DNA of 64,000 bases from an uncultured Paracoccaceae bacterium. Its GTDB lineage: Bacteria; Pseudomonadota; Alphaproteobacteria; Rhodobacterales; Rhodobacteraceae. The stretch covers positions 62,001 through 126,000 of the forward strand of contig CANLDA010000003.1 of assembly GCA_947489325.1 (NCBI GenBank). The letters are read 5' to 3'. Under the pieces are notes generated by a model, which was not told the origin of the DNA, did no database searches, and saw nothing but the letters and a program-made list of their open reading frames with translations. Shown here one piece after another: positions 1-7,868 of the stretch (its first letter is position 1; each line of letters begins with the position of its first letter). Both the position numbers and the translations under genes were made by a program.

Positions 1-825
1 CCATCCTCACGATCCAGCGACATCGGTAAAGAGTTCTGTGAAAACGACGCTGTGCGCAAACTGACCTTTACTGGATCAACCGAAGTTGGCCGCATTCTGT
101 TGCGTCAAGCCGCTGATAGCGTGATGAAATGTTCTATGGAATTGGGTGGCAACGCACCGTTCATCGTGTTTGACGATGCTGACCTAGATGCCGCTGTCGA
201 AGGCGCAATCATGTGCAAATTCCGCAACAACGGGCAAACCTGCGTCTGCGCCAACCGCATTTACGTGCAGGCGGGTGTCTATGACGCTTTTGCTGAAAAA
301 TTACGCGCACGTGTGGCGGCAATGAAGGTCGGGGATGGTCTGGAAGATGGTGTTCTGTTTGGTCCGCTGATCAATACCGGTGCCATGGATAAGGTGCAGG
401 AACATATCGCAGATGCCACAGCCAAAGGCGCCGAGGTTATTTTGGGCGGCAAAGTATCTGATCTGGGCGGTAGTTTCTTTGAGCCAACCATCGTAACAGG
501 CGCCACACAGGACATGGCCTTTGCCACTGATGAAACCTTTGGCCCGCTGGCCCCTTTGTTCAAGTTTGAAAACGAGGACGAAGTGATCGCTATGGCCAAT
601 GACACGATCTTTGGCCTGGCGTCCTATTTCTATGCCAAAGACCTAAGCCGCGTTTACAAGGTGGCCGAAGCGTTGGAATATGGCATCGTTGGCATCAACA
701 CAGGTATCATTTCAACCGAGGTTGCGCCCTTTGGTGGGGTCAAACAATCCGGCCTTGGCCGCGAAGGCAGCCACCACGGCATCGAGGATTACCTTGAGAT
801 GAAATACATCTGCATGTCGGTCTGA
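1..825 (+). CDS. gabD: Succinate-semialdehyde dehydrogenase, C-terminal part (partial)
   Basis: The frame is open from the first base, so the gene starts upstream of the window; about 274 residues of an expected 480-490 are present. It oxidises succinate semialdehyde to succinate with NAD(P)+, the last step of the GABA shunt. Recognisable aldehyde dehydrogenase motifs are FTGSTEVG, the ELGG segment, and NNGQTCVCANRIYVQ, which carries the catalytic cysteine in the GabD-type context, plus the C-terminal PFGGVKQSGLGREG motif. A GC-rich hairpin follows the stop by about 15 bases and may end the transcript. The family is certain; the substrate is inferred from the GabD-like cysteine motif, and other semialdehydes remain possible. 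Confidence 0.92.
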   Translation, partial: PSSRSSDIGKEFCENDAVRKLTFTGSTEVGRILLRQAADSVMKCSMELGGNAPFIVFDDADLDAAVEGAIMCKFRNNGQTCVCANRIYVQAGVYDAFAEKLRARVAAMKVGDGLEDGVLFGPLINTGAMDKVQEHIADATAKGAEVILGGKVSDLGGSFFEPTIVTGATQDMAFATDETFGPLAPLFKFENEDEVIAMANDTIFGLASYFYAKDLSRVYKVAEALEYGIVGINTGIISTEVAPFGGVKQSGLGREGSHHGIEDYLEMKYICMSV

Positions 826-840
826 TCCGACTGCAAAGAG

Positions 841-890
841 GCGGGGGGCCAGCCCCCCGCACCCCCCGGGATTCTTTCACCAAGAAGAAG
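841..890 (+). repeat. Dispersed hairpin element, copy A
   Basis: An 8-bp perfect stem (GCGGGGGG/CCCCCCGC with a CCAG loop, 841-860) is followed by ACCCCCCGGGATTCTTT and then CACCAAGAAGAAG. A second element with the same plan (GC hairpin, CACCCC, GGAT, ACCAAGAAGAAG) lies on the minus strand at 8985-9047, between glcD and glcE. No T-run follows the stem, so this is not a classical terminator, although it lies just after the gabD stop. It looks like a member of an intergenic repeat family; only two copies were found in this window. Confidence 0.5.
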
Positions 891-979
891 CATAATCCCG
901 CAAAAGTACCTTTCTCATAATTTATGCACAATCACGCCAAGGATTGACCACGCGGCTGCGTTTCATCACGGTGATGCGT

Positions 980-1516
980 ATGACAGTCAGCGACGAAGAT
1001 TTGGCCCAAGCGGCGGCACATGGGGATGCAAAGGCGTTTTCGTCTTTGTTGCATCGTCATTATGATCGCATCTTTGCGCTTGGGTTTCGCATGACGGGTC
1101 ATCGTGCCGAAGCCGAAGATTTGACACAGGATATTTGTGCCGCCCTGCCAGATAAAATCGCGAGATATGTGCCGACCGCGCGCTTTACAACATGGTTGTA
1201 TCGGGTGGTGGTCAATGCGGCACATGACCGGCGACGACGCGCGGCCACCCATGCGCGTGCAGCGGATGGGTGGGGCGATTGGGAAGTATCCCGACAAGCC
1301 GCGATCTCTGATACTAACGCCCAATTAGATTGGCTGACCCGCGCCATGCGTGCCTTGCCCGAAGATTTGCGTGATACACTGGCATTGGTTCTGGATGACA
1401 TGACCCACGCGCAAACCGCAGAGATACTTGGCGTATCTGAAGGCACCATAAGTTGGCGCATTTCCGAGGCCAAGAAACACCTGCGTGCCCTGAAACAACA
1501 GGAGGACGCCCCATGA
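980..1516 (+). CDS. ECF-family RNA polymerase sigma factor
   Basis: A 178-residue sigma-70-like protein with only regions 2 and 4. Region 2 is seen around residues 20-60 (FRMTGHRAEAEDLTQDI, then TWLYRVVVNAAHDRRRR), and region 4 near residues 115-170, ending in a helix-turn-helix (TAEILGVSEGTISWRISEAKKHL). It directs RNA polymerase to a small regulon. ATG at 974 or 980 gives the usual N-terminus (MTVSDEDLAQAAA); neither has a strong ribosome site, and a TTG at 944 would add an untypical tail. The stop overlaps the start of the next gene (ATGA), so the two are translationally coupled. The partner is a membrane-anchored vWA protein rather than a recognisable zinc-binding anti-sigma factor. Confidence 0.9.
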   Translation: MTVSDEDLAQAAAHGDAKAFSSLLHRHYDRIFALGFRMTGHRAEAEDLTQDICAALPDKIARYVPTARFTTWLYRVVVNAAHDRRRRAATHARAADGWGDWEVSRQAAISDTNAQLDWLTRAMRALPEDLRDTLALVLDDMTHAQTAEILGVSEGTISWRISEAKKHLRALKQQEDAP

Positions 1517-3483
1517 GCGACCCCTTTGACGATCTGGACGATTTGAAAGCCGCCATTAAGGCCGCAACACCTGTGCCGGATGCCGGGCGCCGGGCGGAAA
1601 ACATCACCTTGGCGGAAAAAAATTTCGCAACCCACCAAGAAACTGCTGACCTGAGCCGTTCCAACTTTGATCGCCCGAAAACGGGCCTGTTCAGAGGAGT
1701 AGTTTCAATGATCCGTACATTTACCCCCCGCCATACGTTAACGGCCACCACAGCGCTTGTCGCTGTTGGGCTTATCGTGGCCTTGCCAGCGCTGCGCGAA
1801 GGCGTTCCCACGCCCGGCCGTGTTTTGGAGAAAGACGCCACCGCCGAAGTAACATCCGTAACTGAAGAACGAGCTGAGCTGAGCGGTTTAGCAGATGAAG
1901 TGAGCGCTTTTGCAGAACCGGTGATTGAACCTCTCATCATTGAAACAGCCCCTGCCCCCGAATTTGAGATCATGGAAGAAGACAGCTTTGCCGGTGCAGC
2001 CACACTTGCAGCGCCGAATGCTCAGCGATTGAGCAAGCAGACGTTTCAACCTTTGGGGATCGTGCAAGAGCCTGCCATTGCGCCAGAAACACACACCACC
2101 GAAGCCTATCCCGAGACCACGCCCAACCCGTTGAAGGTGACAGTAAACGACCCGGCTTCGACCTTTTCGATTGATGTGGATACGGCATCTTATGCGCTCA
2201 TACGATCCACGCTGAATAGCGGACGCATGCCAGCGCCTGAACAGGTGCGGATAGAGGAGATGGTGAATTATTTTCCATATGATTATGTCACGCCTGTCGG
2301 AGAAGTACCATTTTCCACCACGGCCACGGTGATTGACACACCTTGGAATGCACATACGCAATTGGTGCATATTGCCTTGCAAGGGGAAAAACCTGTGGTG
2401 GAGAACCGCCCACCGCTGAACCTTGTGTTTTTGATCGACACATCCGGATCCATGCAAGACGCAAATAAATTGCCATTGCTCAAACAAAGTTTCCGCCTGA
2501 TGTTGGGGCAATTGCGTCCCGAAGATCAGGTCGCGATTGTGACCTATGCCGGTTCCGCAGGCCAGGTGCTTGCGCCAACCCCAGCACGTGATCAGGCCAC
2601 TATTATGGCAGCATTGAATAATCTGCATGCAGGTGGGTCGACCGCTGGGCAGGCCGGATTGCAGCAGGCCTATGCCACCGCAGAGGCGATGGCGGAAGAT
2701 GGCGACGTCACTCGCGTAATTCTGGCTACGGATGGGGATTTCAATGTGGGTATTCATGACCCGGAACAGTTGAAAGCCTTTATCGCGGACAAACGGGACA
2801 GTGGCACGTATTTGTCCGTGCTTGGCTTTGGGCGCGGCAATCTGGATGACGCGACAATGCAGGCCTTGGCGCAAAACGGGAATGGACAGGCCGCATATAT
2901 CGACACGCTGGCCGAAGCGCAAAAGACATTAGTAGATCAACTGTCAGGGTCGCTATTTCCCATCGCTAATGATGTCAAAATTCAAGTAGAGTTCAACCCG
3001 GCACAAATCGCAGAATACCGGCTTATTGGCTATGAAACCCGTGCGCTGAATCGCGAAGACTTCAACAATGATCGCGTGGACGCCGGTGAAATCGGAGCGG
3101 GCCATTCTGTGACAGCGATTTACGAGATCACTCCTGTAGATAGCCCAGCGCGCCTGACAGATGCGCTGCGGTATGAGACACTTGCGCCCGCCCCTAAGAG
3201 CGCCGAATACGGGTTTCTGCGTCTTCGTTATAAGGCGCCGGGTAAAGATCAAAGCCAATTGATCGAAACGCCCATTCTGCCGGGTGGAGAGGCCACAGCG
3301 GATATGCAATTTGCCACTGCGATTGCCGGGTTCGGGCAGCTTTTGCAAAACAGCACCTATACCGGGGATTGGTCATATGGGGATGCCATTGCACTGGCCA
3401 ATGCATCACGTGGGGATGATCCGTTTGGGTATCGCACGCAGGCAGTTGGCCTGATGCGTTTGGCACAAAGCCTGTCGCAGTAA
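1513..3483 (+). CDS. Membrane-anchored von Willebrand factor A (YfbK-type) protein
   Basis: Start ATG at 1513 has a GGAGG-type ribosome site 8 bases upstream and overlaps the sigma-factor stop. The 656-residue product has a charged N-terminal segment of about 65 residues that may face the cytoplasm, one membrane span (about residues 76-94, rich in A, V and L), a low-complexity linker, a vWF_A N-terminal region (SIDVDTASYALIRSTLN...EEMVNYF), a vWA domain with an intact MIDAS (D309-T-S311-G-S313, GGST, T-D407-G-D) and a C-terminal YfbK-like region. The architecture matches E. coli YfbK. Coupling to an ECF sigma gene suggests that the N-terminal segment may control the sigma factor; that is inference. 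A strong terminator follows. Confidence 0.88.
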   Translation: MSDPFDDLDDLKAAIKAATPVPDAGRRAENITLAEKNFATHQETADLSRSNFDRPKTGLFRGVVSMIRTFTPRHTLTATTALVAVGLIVALPALREGVPTPGRVLEKDATAEVTSVTEERAELSGLADEVSAFAEPVIEPLIIETAPAPEFEIMEEDSFAGAATLAAPNAQRLSKQTFQPLGIVQEPAIAPETHTTEAYPETTPNPLKVTVNDPASTFSIDVDTASYALIRSTLNSGRMPAPEQVRIEEMVNYFPYDYVTPVGEVPFSTTATVIDTPWNAHTQLVHIALQGEKPVVENRPPLNLVFLIDTSGSMQDANKLPLLKQSFRLMLGQLRPEDQVAIVTYAGSAGQVLAPTPARDQATIMAALNNLHAGGSTAGQAGLQQAYATAEAMAEDGDVTRVILATDGDFNVGIHDPEQLKAFIADKRDSGTYLSVLGFGRGNLDDATMQALAQNGNGQAAYIDTLAEAQKTLVDQLSGSLFPIANDVKIQVEFNPAQIAEYRLIGYETRALNREDFNNDRVDAGEIGAGHSVTAIYEITPVDSPARLTDALRYETLAPAPKSAEYGFLRLRYKAPGKDQSQLIETPILPGGEATADMQFATAIAGFGQLLQNSTYTGDWSYGDAIALANASRGDDPFGYRTQAVGLMRLAQSLSQ

Positions 3484-3498
3484 CACGAACAGGCGAAA

Positions 3499-3531
3499 CG
3501 CCCCCTTTGCTGACAATCAGGGGGCGGTTTT
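3499..3531 (+). terminator. Rho-independent terminator of the sigma/vWA operon
   Basis: CGCCCCCT pairs with AGGGGGCG around a 12-base loop and is followed by GTTTTA. It starts 16 bases after the vWA stop codon. Confidence 0.8.
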
Positions 3532-3564
3532 ACTATGTCACAAAATCAGTAATACGTCTTACTG

Positions 3565-3780
3565 TTATGAGTTCATGTATCCTGCAACGATCGCGATCAA
3601 TGCTCCAATATGAACGACCATTATTGCACGGTCCTTCCACATCACTCCGACTAAGAACCAAAGGATAATGCCAATTATGAAGGCAAAGACATTCCATGGT
3701 ACAATGTTCAACCCTGTCAGAGCGTATCCGACAAGCTGTACTGCCGTAGCAACCCATTTTACGATGTCTACCCGTTTCAA
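3565..3780 (-). CDS. Small membrane protein (resembles DUF6552)
   Basis: A 71-residue hydrophobic protein with about three predicted membrane segments (roughly residues 8-25, 27-46 and 52-69), with tryptophans and a lysine-arginine pair at the N-terminus. The start is TTG, preceded by GGGGAG 7-8 bases upstream; no ATG gives a better product. It is convergent with the sigma/vWA operon and lies downstream of hsp20, separated from it by the hsp20 terminator, so it is probably its own transcription unit. Its appearance fits the small DUF6552 membrane family of Rhodobacterales, an assignment from memory. Its function is not known. Confidence 0.7.
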   Translation of the reverse strand: MKRVDIVKWVATAVQLVGYALTGLNIVPWNVFAFIIGIILWFLVGVMWKDRAIMVVHIGALIAIVAGYMNS

Positions 3781-3867
3781 CTTAACTCTCCCCGAAGCCC
3801 CATGATCTGATGCAATGTGGCTGTTTGTTATGCATCTGAGCTACCACGTACAAATGGTTTCACCCAG

Positions 3868-3897
3868 AAAAATACCCCGCAACAACATTGCGGGGTA
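3868..3897 (-). terminator. Rho-independent terminator of hsp20
   Basis: Read on the minus strand, TACCCCGCAA pairs perfectly with TTGCGGGGTA around a 5-base loop and is followed directly by TTTTTCTGGG. It lies 32 bases after the hsp20 stop. Confidence 0.9.
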
Positions 3898-3929
3898 GAT
3901 CAGTCGGTCAAACGTGAAACGTGTTGTTA

Positions 3930-4403
3930 TTAATTGACGGGCTTGGCCTCGACGACATCCGTTTCCACAGAGGCATCCTCGCTGCGCGCGATTTCAATCT
4001 GACGTGGCTTCAGCGCCTCTGGTACTTCGCGTGCAAGGTCGATGTGCAGCATGCCATTAGCATGGCTTGCGCTTTTCACATGCACATGGTCGGCAAGCTG
4101 AAAACGGCGCTCAAACGCGCGGGTTGCAATGCCCCGATGCAAATAGGTCTTGCCCTCTTCCTCGTCGGATTTACGCGCACTAATCACAAGCGCATATTCC
4201 TTGACCTCTATATTCAGATCATCGGCAGAAAACCCTGCCACGGCGACGGAAATACGATAGGCATCATCCGCCGTTTTTTCGATATTATATGGGGGATAGC
4301 TTGACTGTTCTGCATCTTTGGACAGTGCTTTGTCCATCATGTTTGCGATTTGGTCAAAGCCAACAGTTGCACGGTAAAGCGGTGCAAAATCAAAATGACG
4401 CAT
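3930..4403 (-). CDS. Small heat-shock protein, Hsp20/IbpA family
   Basis: A 157-residue alpha-crystallin chaperone that holds unfolding proteins for ClpB/DnaK. It has the IbpA-type N-terminus (FDFAPLYRATVGFDQIANMMD), the NIEK segment opening the crystallin domain, VAGFSADDLNIEV, the YLHRGIATRAFERRFQLADHV strand region and a short acidic tail. AAGGAGGA sits just upstream of the start at 4403. It is monocistronic: its own sigma-32-like promoter overlaps the end of the protease gene upstream and a strong terminator follows. An imperfect hairpin that sequesters the ribosome site (4405-4430) suggests thermal control of translation. Confidence 0.96.
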   Translation of the reverse strand: MRHFDFAPLYRATVGFDQIANMMDKALSKDAEQSSYPPYNIEKTADDAYRISVAVAGFSADDLNIEVKEYALVISARKSDEEEGKTYLHRGIATRAFERRFQLADHVHVKSASHANGMLHIDLAREVPEALKPRQIEIARSEDASVETDVVEAKPVN

Positions 4404-4404
4404 G

Positions 4405-4430
4405 AGGTTCCTCCTTCATGAGCGATACCT
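4405..4430 (-). promoter_or_regulatory. ROSE-like RNA thermometer in the hsp20 leader
   Basis: In the minus-strand mRNA the last 26 leader bases fold as AGGU/ACCU (closing stem), an A-A mismatch, then UCGCU opposite the ribosome site GGAGGA with G-U pairs and one G-A mismatch, around a loop containing CAUGA. U(U/C)GCU facing the Shine-Dalgarno sequence in an imperfect hairpin is the signature of ROSE thermometers, which control hsp20 genes in alphaproteobacteria. The folding was done by eye. Confidence 0.65.
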
Positions 4431-4501
4431 TGGTTATCAGCCTTCCCACATGGGACAGGCCGGTTCATCCCGAGACCCATATTGGCACCTCGGTAGGTAT
4501 C

Positions 4502-4530
4502 AGATGGGCATCCCCAAAAGAGGTTTCAAG
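4502..4530 (-). promoter_or_regulatory. Sigma-32 (RpoH)-type promoter of hsp20
   Basis: On the minus strand CTTGAA is followed after 16 bases by CCCATCT, close to the heat-shock sigma consensus (CTTGAAA, then CCCCATnT). The -35 element overlaps the TGA stop of the protease gene. Transcription would start about 90 bases before the hsp20 start, leaving room for the thermometer. Confidence 0.7.
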
Positions 4531-5353
4531 GTTTTTTGACAGTCACAAATTTCGCGCCACCACTGTTGCGGGTGCCATTGTTGATACGAATACGTTTCGC
4601 CCCATTGGACACTCTCGCAACCGGGGCTGTATCATAGCGCAGTTGCCCCCGCAGTTCCGCAACGATTGCAGGCAGGTCCATGCCGAAGGTCACATCACCC
4701 ACCTCCCCTAGCGAACCACCAGCAGAAACCAGCGACAATATCCTGACACGGGTTCCATACCTAACGAACACTGGCGCCCCGGATGATCCAAAAGTAGTAT
4801 CACAGTCAAACGCCATCACTCCCTGATGGCGATCCAATAGATTACAGTCCTTCTGCCAACTCATCGCCTCGCGACGCCCCCGCCCATAGGACATAACCTG
4901 CACTTTTTCCCCTTTGATTGGATCTGTATGAATTACAAAGGGATCTGCTTCACTAATGAACAATGGGGTTTCGAGTTTAATCAAGGCCACATCACGGCGT
5001 ACATTTGCAGTTGTCCGCACTTCGACGTCGCTATTATATCCCTTGGCCACAACCACACGCGCCGCCCGACGTTCATACAATGCCTTGCCGTTCAAATACC
5101 CGGCACGAAAATGAACACGTTCTGGTGAAAGTTGCCGTCCAGCATCGTCAAATACGCAATGTGCAGCGGTAAGAACCAATTCGGATGAAATCAGCACACC
5201 AGTACAAAACCCTTTACCGTCCAGATCAATCCTGCCAACGGCCTCCCATCCAAGCATATCACCCCGGTCTTTCATTTGAACCAAACCGGTACCAGCATGT
5301 ACCGCAGGAACAAGACACAACAGAACCAATGCATATATGAAACTACGGATCAT
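4526..5353 (-). CDS. Secreted trypsin-like serine protease (S1), second of a tandem pair
   Basis: A 275-residue protein with a signal peptide cleaved after AVHA (residue 20). The chymotrypsin triad is visible: H65 in LTAAHC, D121 in DVALIKL and S191 in TFGSSGAPV. It should act in the periplasm or outside the cell. The start overlaps the stop of the upstream paralogue by ATGA, so the two are co-translated. The two copies share the layout GWEAVGR/GWQAVGR, FCTG.LI, LTAAHC, the SYG strand and the GTSG/GSSG serine loop, indicating tandem duplication. Neither carries a PDZ domain, so they are not DegP-like. The substrate is unknown. Confidence 0.88.
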   Translation of the reverse strand: MIRSFIYALVLLCLVPAVHAGTGLVQMKDRGDMLGWEAVGRIDLDGKGFCTGVLISSELVLTAAHCVFDDAGRQLSPERVHFRAGYLNGKALYERRAARVVVAKGYNSDVEVRTTANVRRDVALIKLETPLFISEADPFVIHTDPIKGEKVQVMSYGRGRREAMSWQKDCNLLDRHQGVMAFDCDTTFGSSGAPVFVRYGTRVRILSLVSAGGSLGEVGDVTFGMDLPAIVAELRGQLRYDTAPVARVSNGAKRIRINNGTRNSGGAKFVTVKKP

Positions 5354-6111
5354 GGTTTTATGAACTTTGCGCTGGTGCCGTTATTGGTCGCGGTTTCGCG
5401 GGCCATTGCTGCATGAAGCGCGGATAAGTTCGTGTCCAGACGCACACCCAACGCCACAGGTTTGCCTTCGGACTGGGCCATTGCCGTGACGACAGATACG
5501 ATACGTGGCTGTCCATTTTCCAGACGAAATACAGGTGCCCCGCTGGTGCCAAAGTTGGCATCACAACTCATGACATAGATGCCTTGCTGCTTGCCCAACA
5601 CACCACAGACGTTCTGTATTGAAGGCGCATCTGCGCGGTTGATCCCATAGGACACCACCCCCACCTGATCCCCCTGAAACGCAGGCTGTGCCATCTTGAA
5701 TGGGGAAATCGCCGCATTGCGGATTGGATGATACAATTGCAGCAACGCCAGATCATGCTGCACCCGTTCGACTGATCCCTTGCCCGGATAATTGTAATTC
5801 GGATGCACAACAGCACGGCGTATTTTTCTGTAAGCAGAGGCGCGCCCATTGCGCCAATCTGCACGAAATTCCAGATTATCCTGCGATACCCTCTTGTGGG
5901 TTTCCTTACTGAACAGACAATGCGCCGCCGTCAGCACAAGATCCGGCGCAATCAAGGCCCCAGTACAAAATCCGTTTTCGCCAATATTGACTCTCCCCAC
6001 CGCCTGCCAGCCGCGACTATCATCGCCTGTACGAAAGCTGCGCAAATCAGATTGTGCCATCGCAGCAGAAGCCAAAAGAACATTGACTAAGATCAAGAAA
6101 AACAAGCGCAT
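5350..6111 (-). CDS. Secreted trypsin-like serine protease (S1), first of a tandem pair
   Basis: A 253-residue paralogue of the next gene downstream, with a signal peptide ending in AMAQ (about residue 20) and an intact triad: H64 in LTAAHC, D120 in HDLALLQL and S190 in NFGTSGAPV. The paired cysteines near residues 169 and 183 may form a disulfide, as in the sister protein. It starts 63 bases after the glcF stop on the same strand and may be read from the glc transcript, although glycolate metabolism gives no obvious reason for that. The cleavage target cannot be inferred. Confidence 0.88.
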   Translation of the reverse strand: MRLFFLILVNVLLASAAMAQSDLRSFRTGDDSRGWQAVGRVNIGENGFCTGALIAPDLVLTAAHCLFSKETHKRVSQDNLEFRADWRNGRASAYRKIRRAVVHPNYNYPGKGSVERVQHDLALLQLYHPIRNAAISPFKMAQPAFQGDQVGVVSYGINRADAPSIQNVCGVLGKQQGIYVMSCDANFGTSGAPVFRLENGQPRIVSVVTAMAQSEGKPVALGVRLDTNLSALHAAMARETATNNGTSAKFIKP

Positions 6112-6174
6112 AAGGATCCCAACATATGTGTCAGATCCTGTATCGCATGGTCAAAAGGCGAAAATAGGGCGTAA

Positions 6175-7497
6175 TCAGCGCAGGATTGGAACCGCAGGCG
6201 CGCGTATTTTGTCCATCTTCAGCGCAGGTGGTTTTGGCCCACCCGCTGCCCAATCCAGCAATTCAACTGTATGTAGCACGGGCACATCCATGCCACTGCC
6301 AATTTGCATCATGCACCCAATATTCCCCGCCGCAATCACATCCGGGTTCTTGGCCTGAAGTGTGCGAATTTTGCGTGCTTTTAATTGACCTGAAATCTCT
6401 GGCTGCATCAAATTATACGTCCCTGCAGAACCGCAGCACAGATGGCTGTCGGCAGGTTCGACCACCTTGAATCCTGCACGTTTCAGTAAATCTTTTGGAA
6501 AGGTCTTGATCTGCTGTCCATGCTGCAACGAACAGGCCGCGTGATAGGCCACCACCATGTCTTTTGGGGAACCTTCGGGCATATCCAGCTGCATCAACAG
6601 TTCAGACACATCGACCGCAATATCTGACACGCGTTTTGCATCAGTTGCCAATGGATCATTCCGGAACATGAACCCATAATCCTTGACAGTGGTGCCGCAG
6701 CCAGAGGTGTTGATCACAATTGCATCCAACCCGCCTTGATCCATTTCACGGCACCATGCCTGAATATTCTTGGCGGCGGTTGCGTGGCTTTCACCCGTTT
6801 TTCCCATGTGATGCGTCAGTGCCCCACAGCACCCAGCGCCTTCGGCCACCACCACCTCGCATCCCAAACGTGTCAACAATCGGATCGTGGCATCGTTGAT
6901 ATCTGTGTTCAGTGCCTTTTGCGCACAGCCAGTCATCAATGCCACACGCATCTTATGCGGCGCATTTGACGCAAAACTCTGCGGATCATCATTGCGACTG
7001 ACCGGGGGGATATGTTTCGGAGCCATATCCAGCATCGCACGCAGACGCGCATCCGGCATAAGTGGCGCAAATGGGCGTGCCATTTTTGCCCCCAACAAGG
7101 CAAGACGAAACCGCGTCGGATACGGCAGAATACGCGCCAACACCCACCGCAATGCCCGATCTGTCAGGGGGCGACTATACCTTTGTTCAATATATTCGCG
7201 CGCATGGTCCACCAGATGCATGTAATGCACCCCGGACGGACAAGTCGTCATACAGGCAAGACAACTTAGACACCGGTCAATATGTTTAACCGTTTTCGCA
7301 TCCGGCACGCGGTTGTTTTCCAACATATCCTTGATCTGATAAATCCGCCCGCGTGGGCTGTCCAATTCATCCCCCAACACTTGATAGGTTGGACAAGTCG
7401 CTGTGCAAAACCCGCAATGCACACACGCGCGCAATATCTCATTCGCCCGCTGAATGCCTGGATCCTTAAGTTGCGGATCACTGAATTCCGTTTTCAT
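6175..7497 (-). CDS. glcF: Glycolate oxidase iron-sulfur subunit GlcF
   Basis: A 440-residue electron-transfer subunit of membrane-associated glycolate dehydrogenase, which oxidises glycolate to glyoxylate and passes electrons to quinone. Two ferredoxin motifs are intact near the N-terminus (C25-C28-C31-C35 and C76-C79-C82-C86), followed by two CCG domains (GCCGAL in the middle, LCCGSAGTYN near the C-terminus), the standard GlcF architecture. It is the last glc gene; a small membrane-protein gene separates it from glcE by 11 bases on this side. Confidence 0.96.
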   Translation of the reverse strand: MKTEFSDPQLKDPGIQRANEILRACVHCGFCTATCPTYQVLGDELDSPRGRIYQIKDMLENNRVPDAKTVKHIDRCLSCLACMTTCPSGVHYMHLVDHAREYIEQRYSRPLTDRALRWVLARILPYPTRFRLALLGAKMARPFAPLMPDARLRAMLDMAPKHIPPVSRNDDPQSFASNAPHKMRVALMTGCAQKALNTDINDATIRLLTRLGCEVVVAEGAGCCGALTHHMGKTGESHATAAKNIQAWCREMDQGGLDAIVINTSGCGTTVKDYGFMFRNDPLATDAKRVSDIAVDVSELLMQLDMPEGSPKDMVVAYHAACSLQHGQQIKTFPKDLLKRAGFKVVEPADSHLCCGSAGTYNLMQPEISGQLKARKIRTLQAKNPDVIAAGNIGCMMQIGSGMDVPVLHTVELLDWAAGGPKPPALKMDKIRAPAVPILR

Positions 7498-7508
7498 CTA
7501 TGAACCAC

Positions 7509-7868
7509 TTACATCTCTGCCAAAAAGGCAGCACAGACGCCCCAACCAAGGATAAATACAATTGCCCCTGCCCCAATGAAACGCCATTCCTTCAATGGGG
7601 TGGTCAATCGCTTATTGGCCACATCAAACAAGACGCCACCCACTAGAGACACTCCACATAAAAACGCAGGGGCACCGACAAGGTACCATCCTATGGAATC
7701 CCAGCCCCCGGTCAGCCCAGCAGCAATCAAACATCCTGCGCCCCCTAAAGCGACAAGGCCGCCAACTCCCCACGCCAATTTGCGCCAAATGGCACGCGAA
7801 AATGCGCCAGCGCCAAACAAAAACGCGGGCACTCCTGCCACGAATAGGAAAAAACCAATATCGTCCAT
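7509..7868 (-). CDS. Small integral membrane protein inside the glc operon
   Basis: A 119-residue protein with four predicted membrane segments (about residues 5-25, 32-52, 60-80 and 95-115), rich in glycine and alanine. Its ATG follows the glcE stop TAA directly (TAAATG) and glcF starts 11 bases after its end, so it is embedded in glcD-E-F. No family was recognised. The position suggests a role in anchoring the glycolate dehydrogenase complex or in substrate movement, but nothing in the sequence proves this; there are no conserved haem-ligand histidines. Confidence 0.8.
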   Translation of the reverse strand: MDDIGFFLFVAGVPAFLFGAGAFSRAIWRKLAWGVGGLVALGGAGCLIAAGLTGGWDSIGWYLVGAPAFLCGVSLVGGVLFDVANKRLTTPLKEWRFIGAGAIVFILGWGVCAAFLAEM

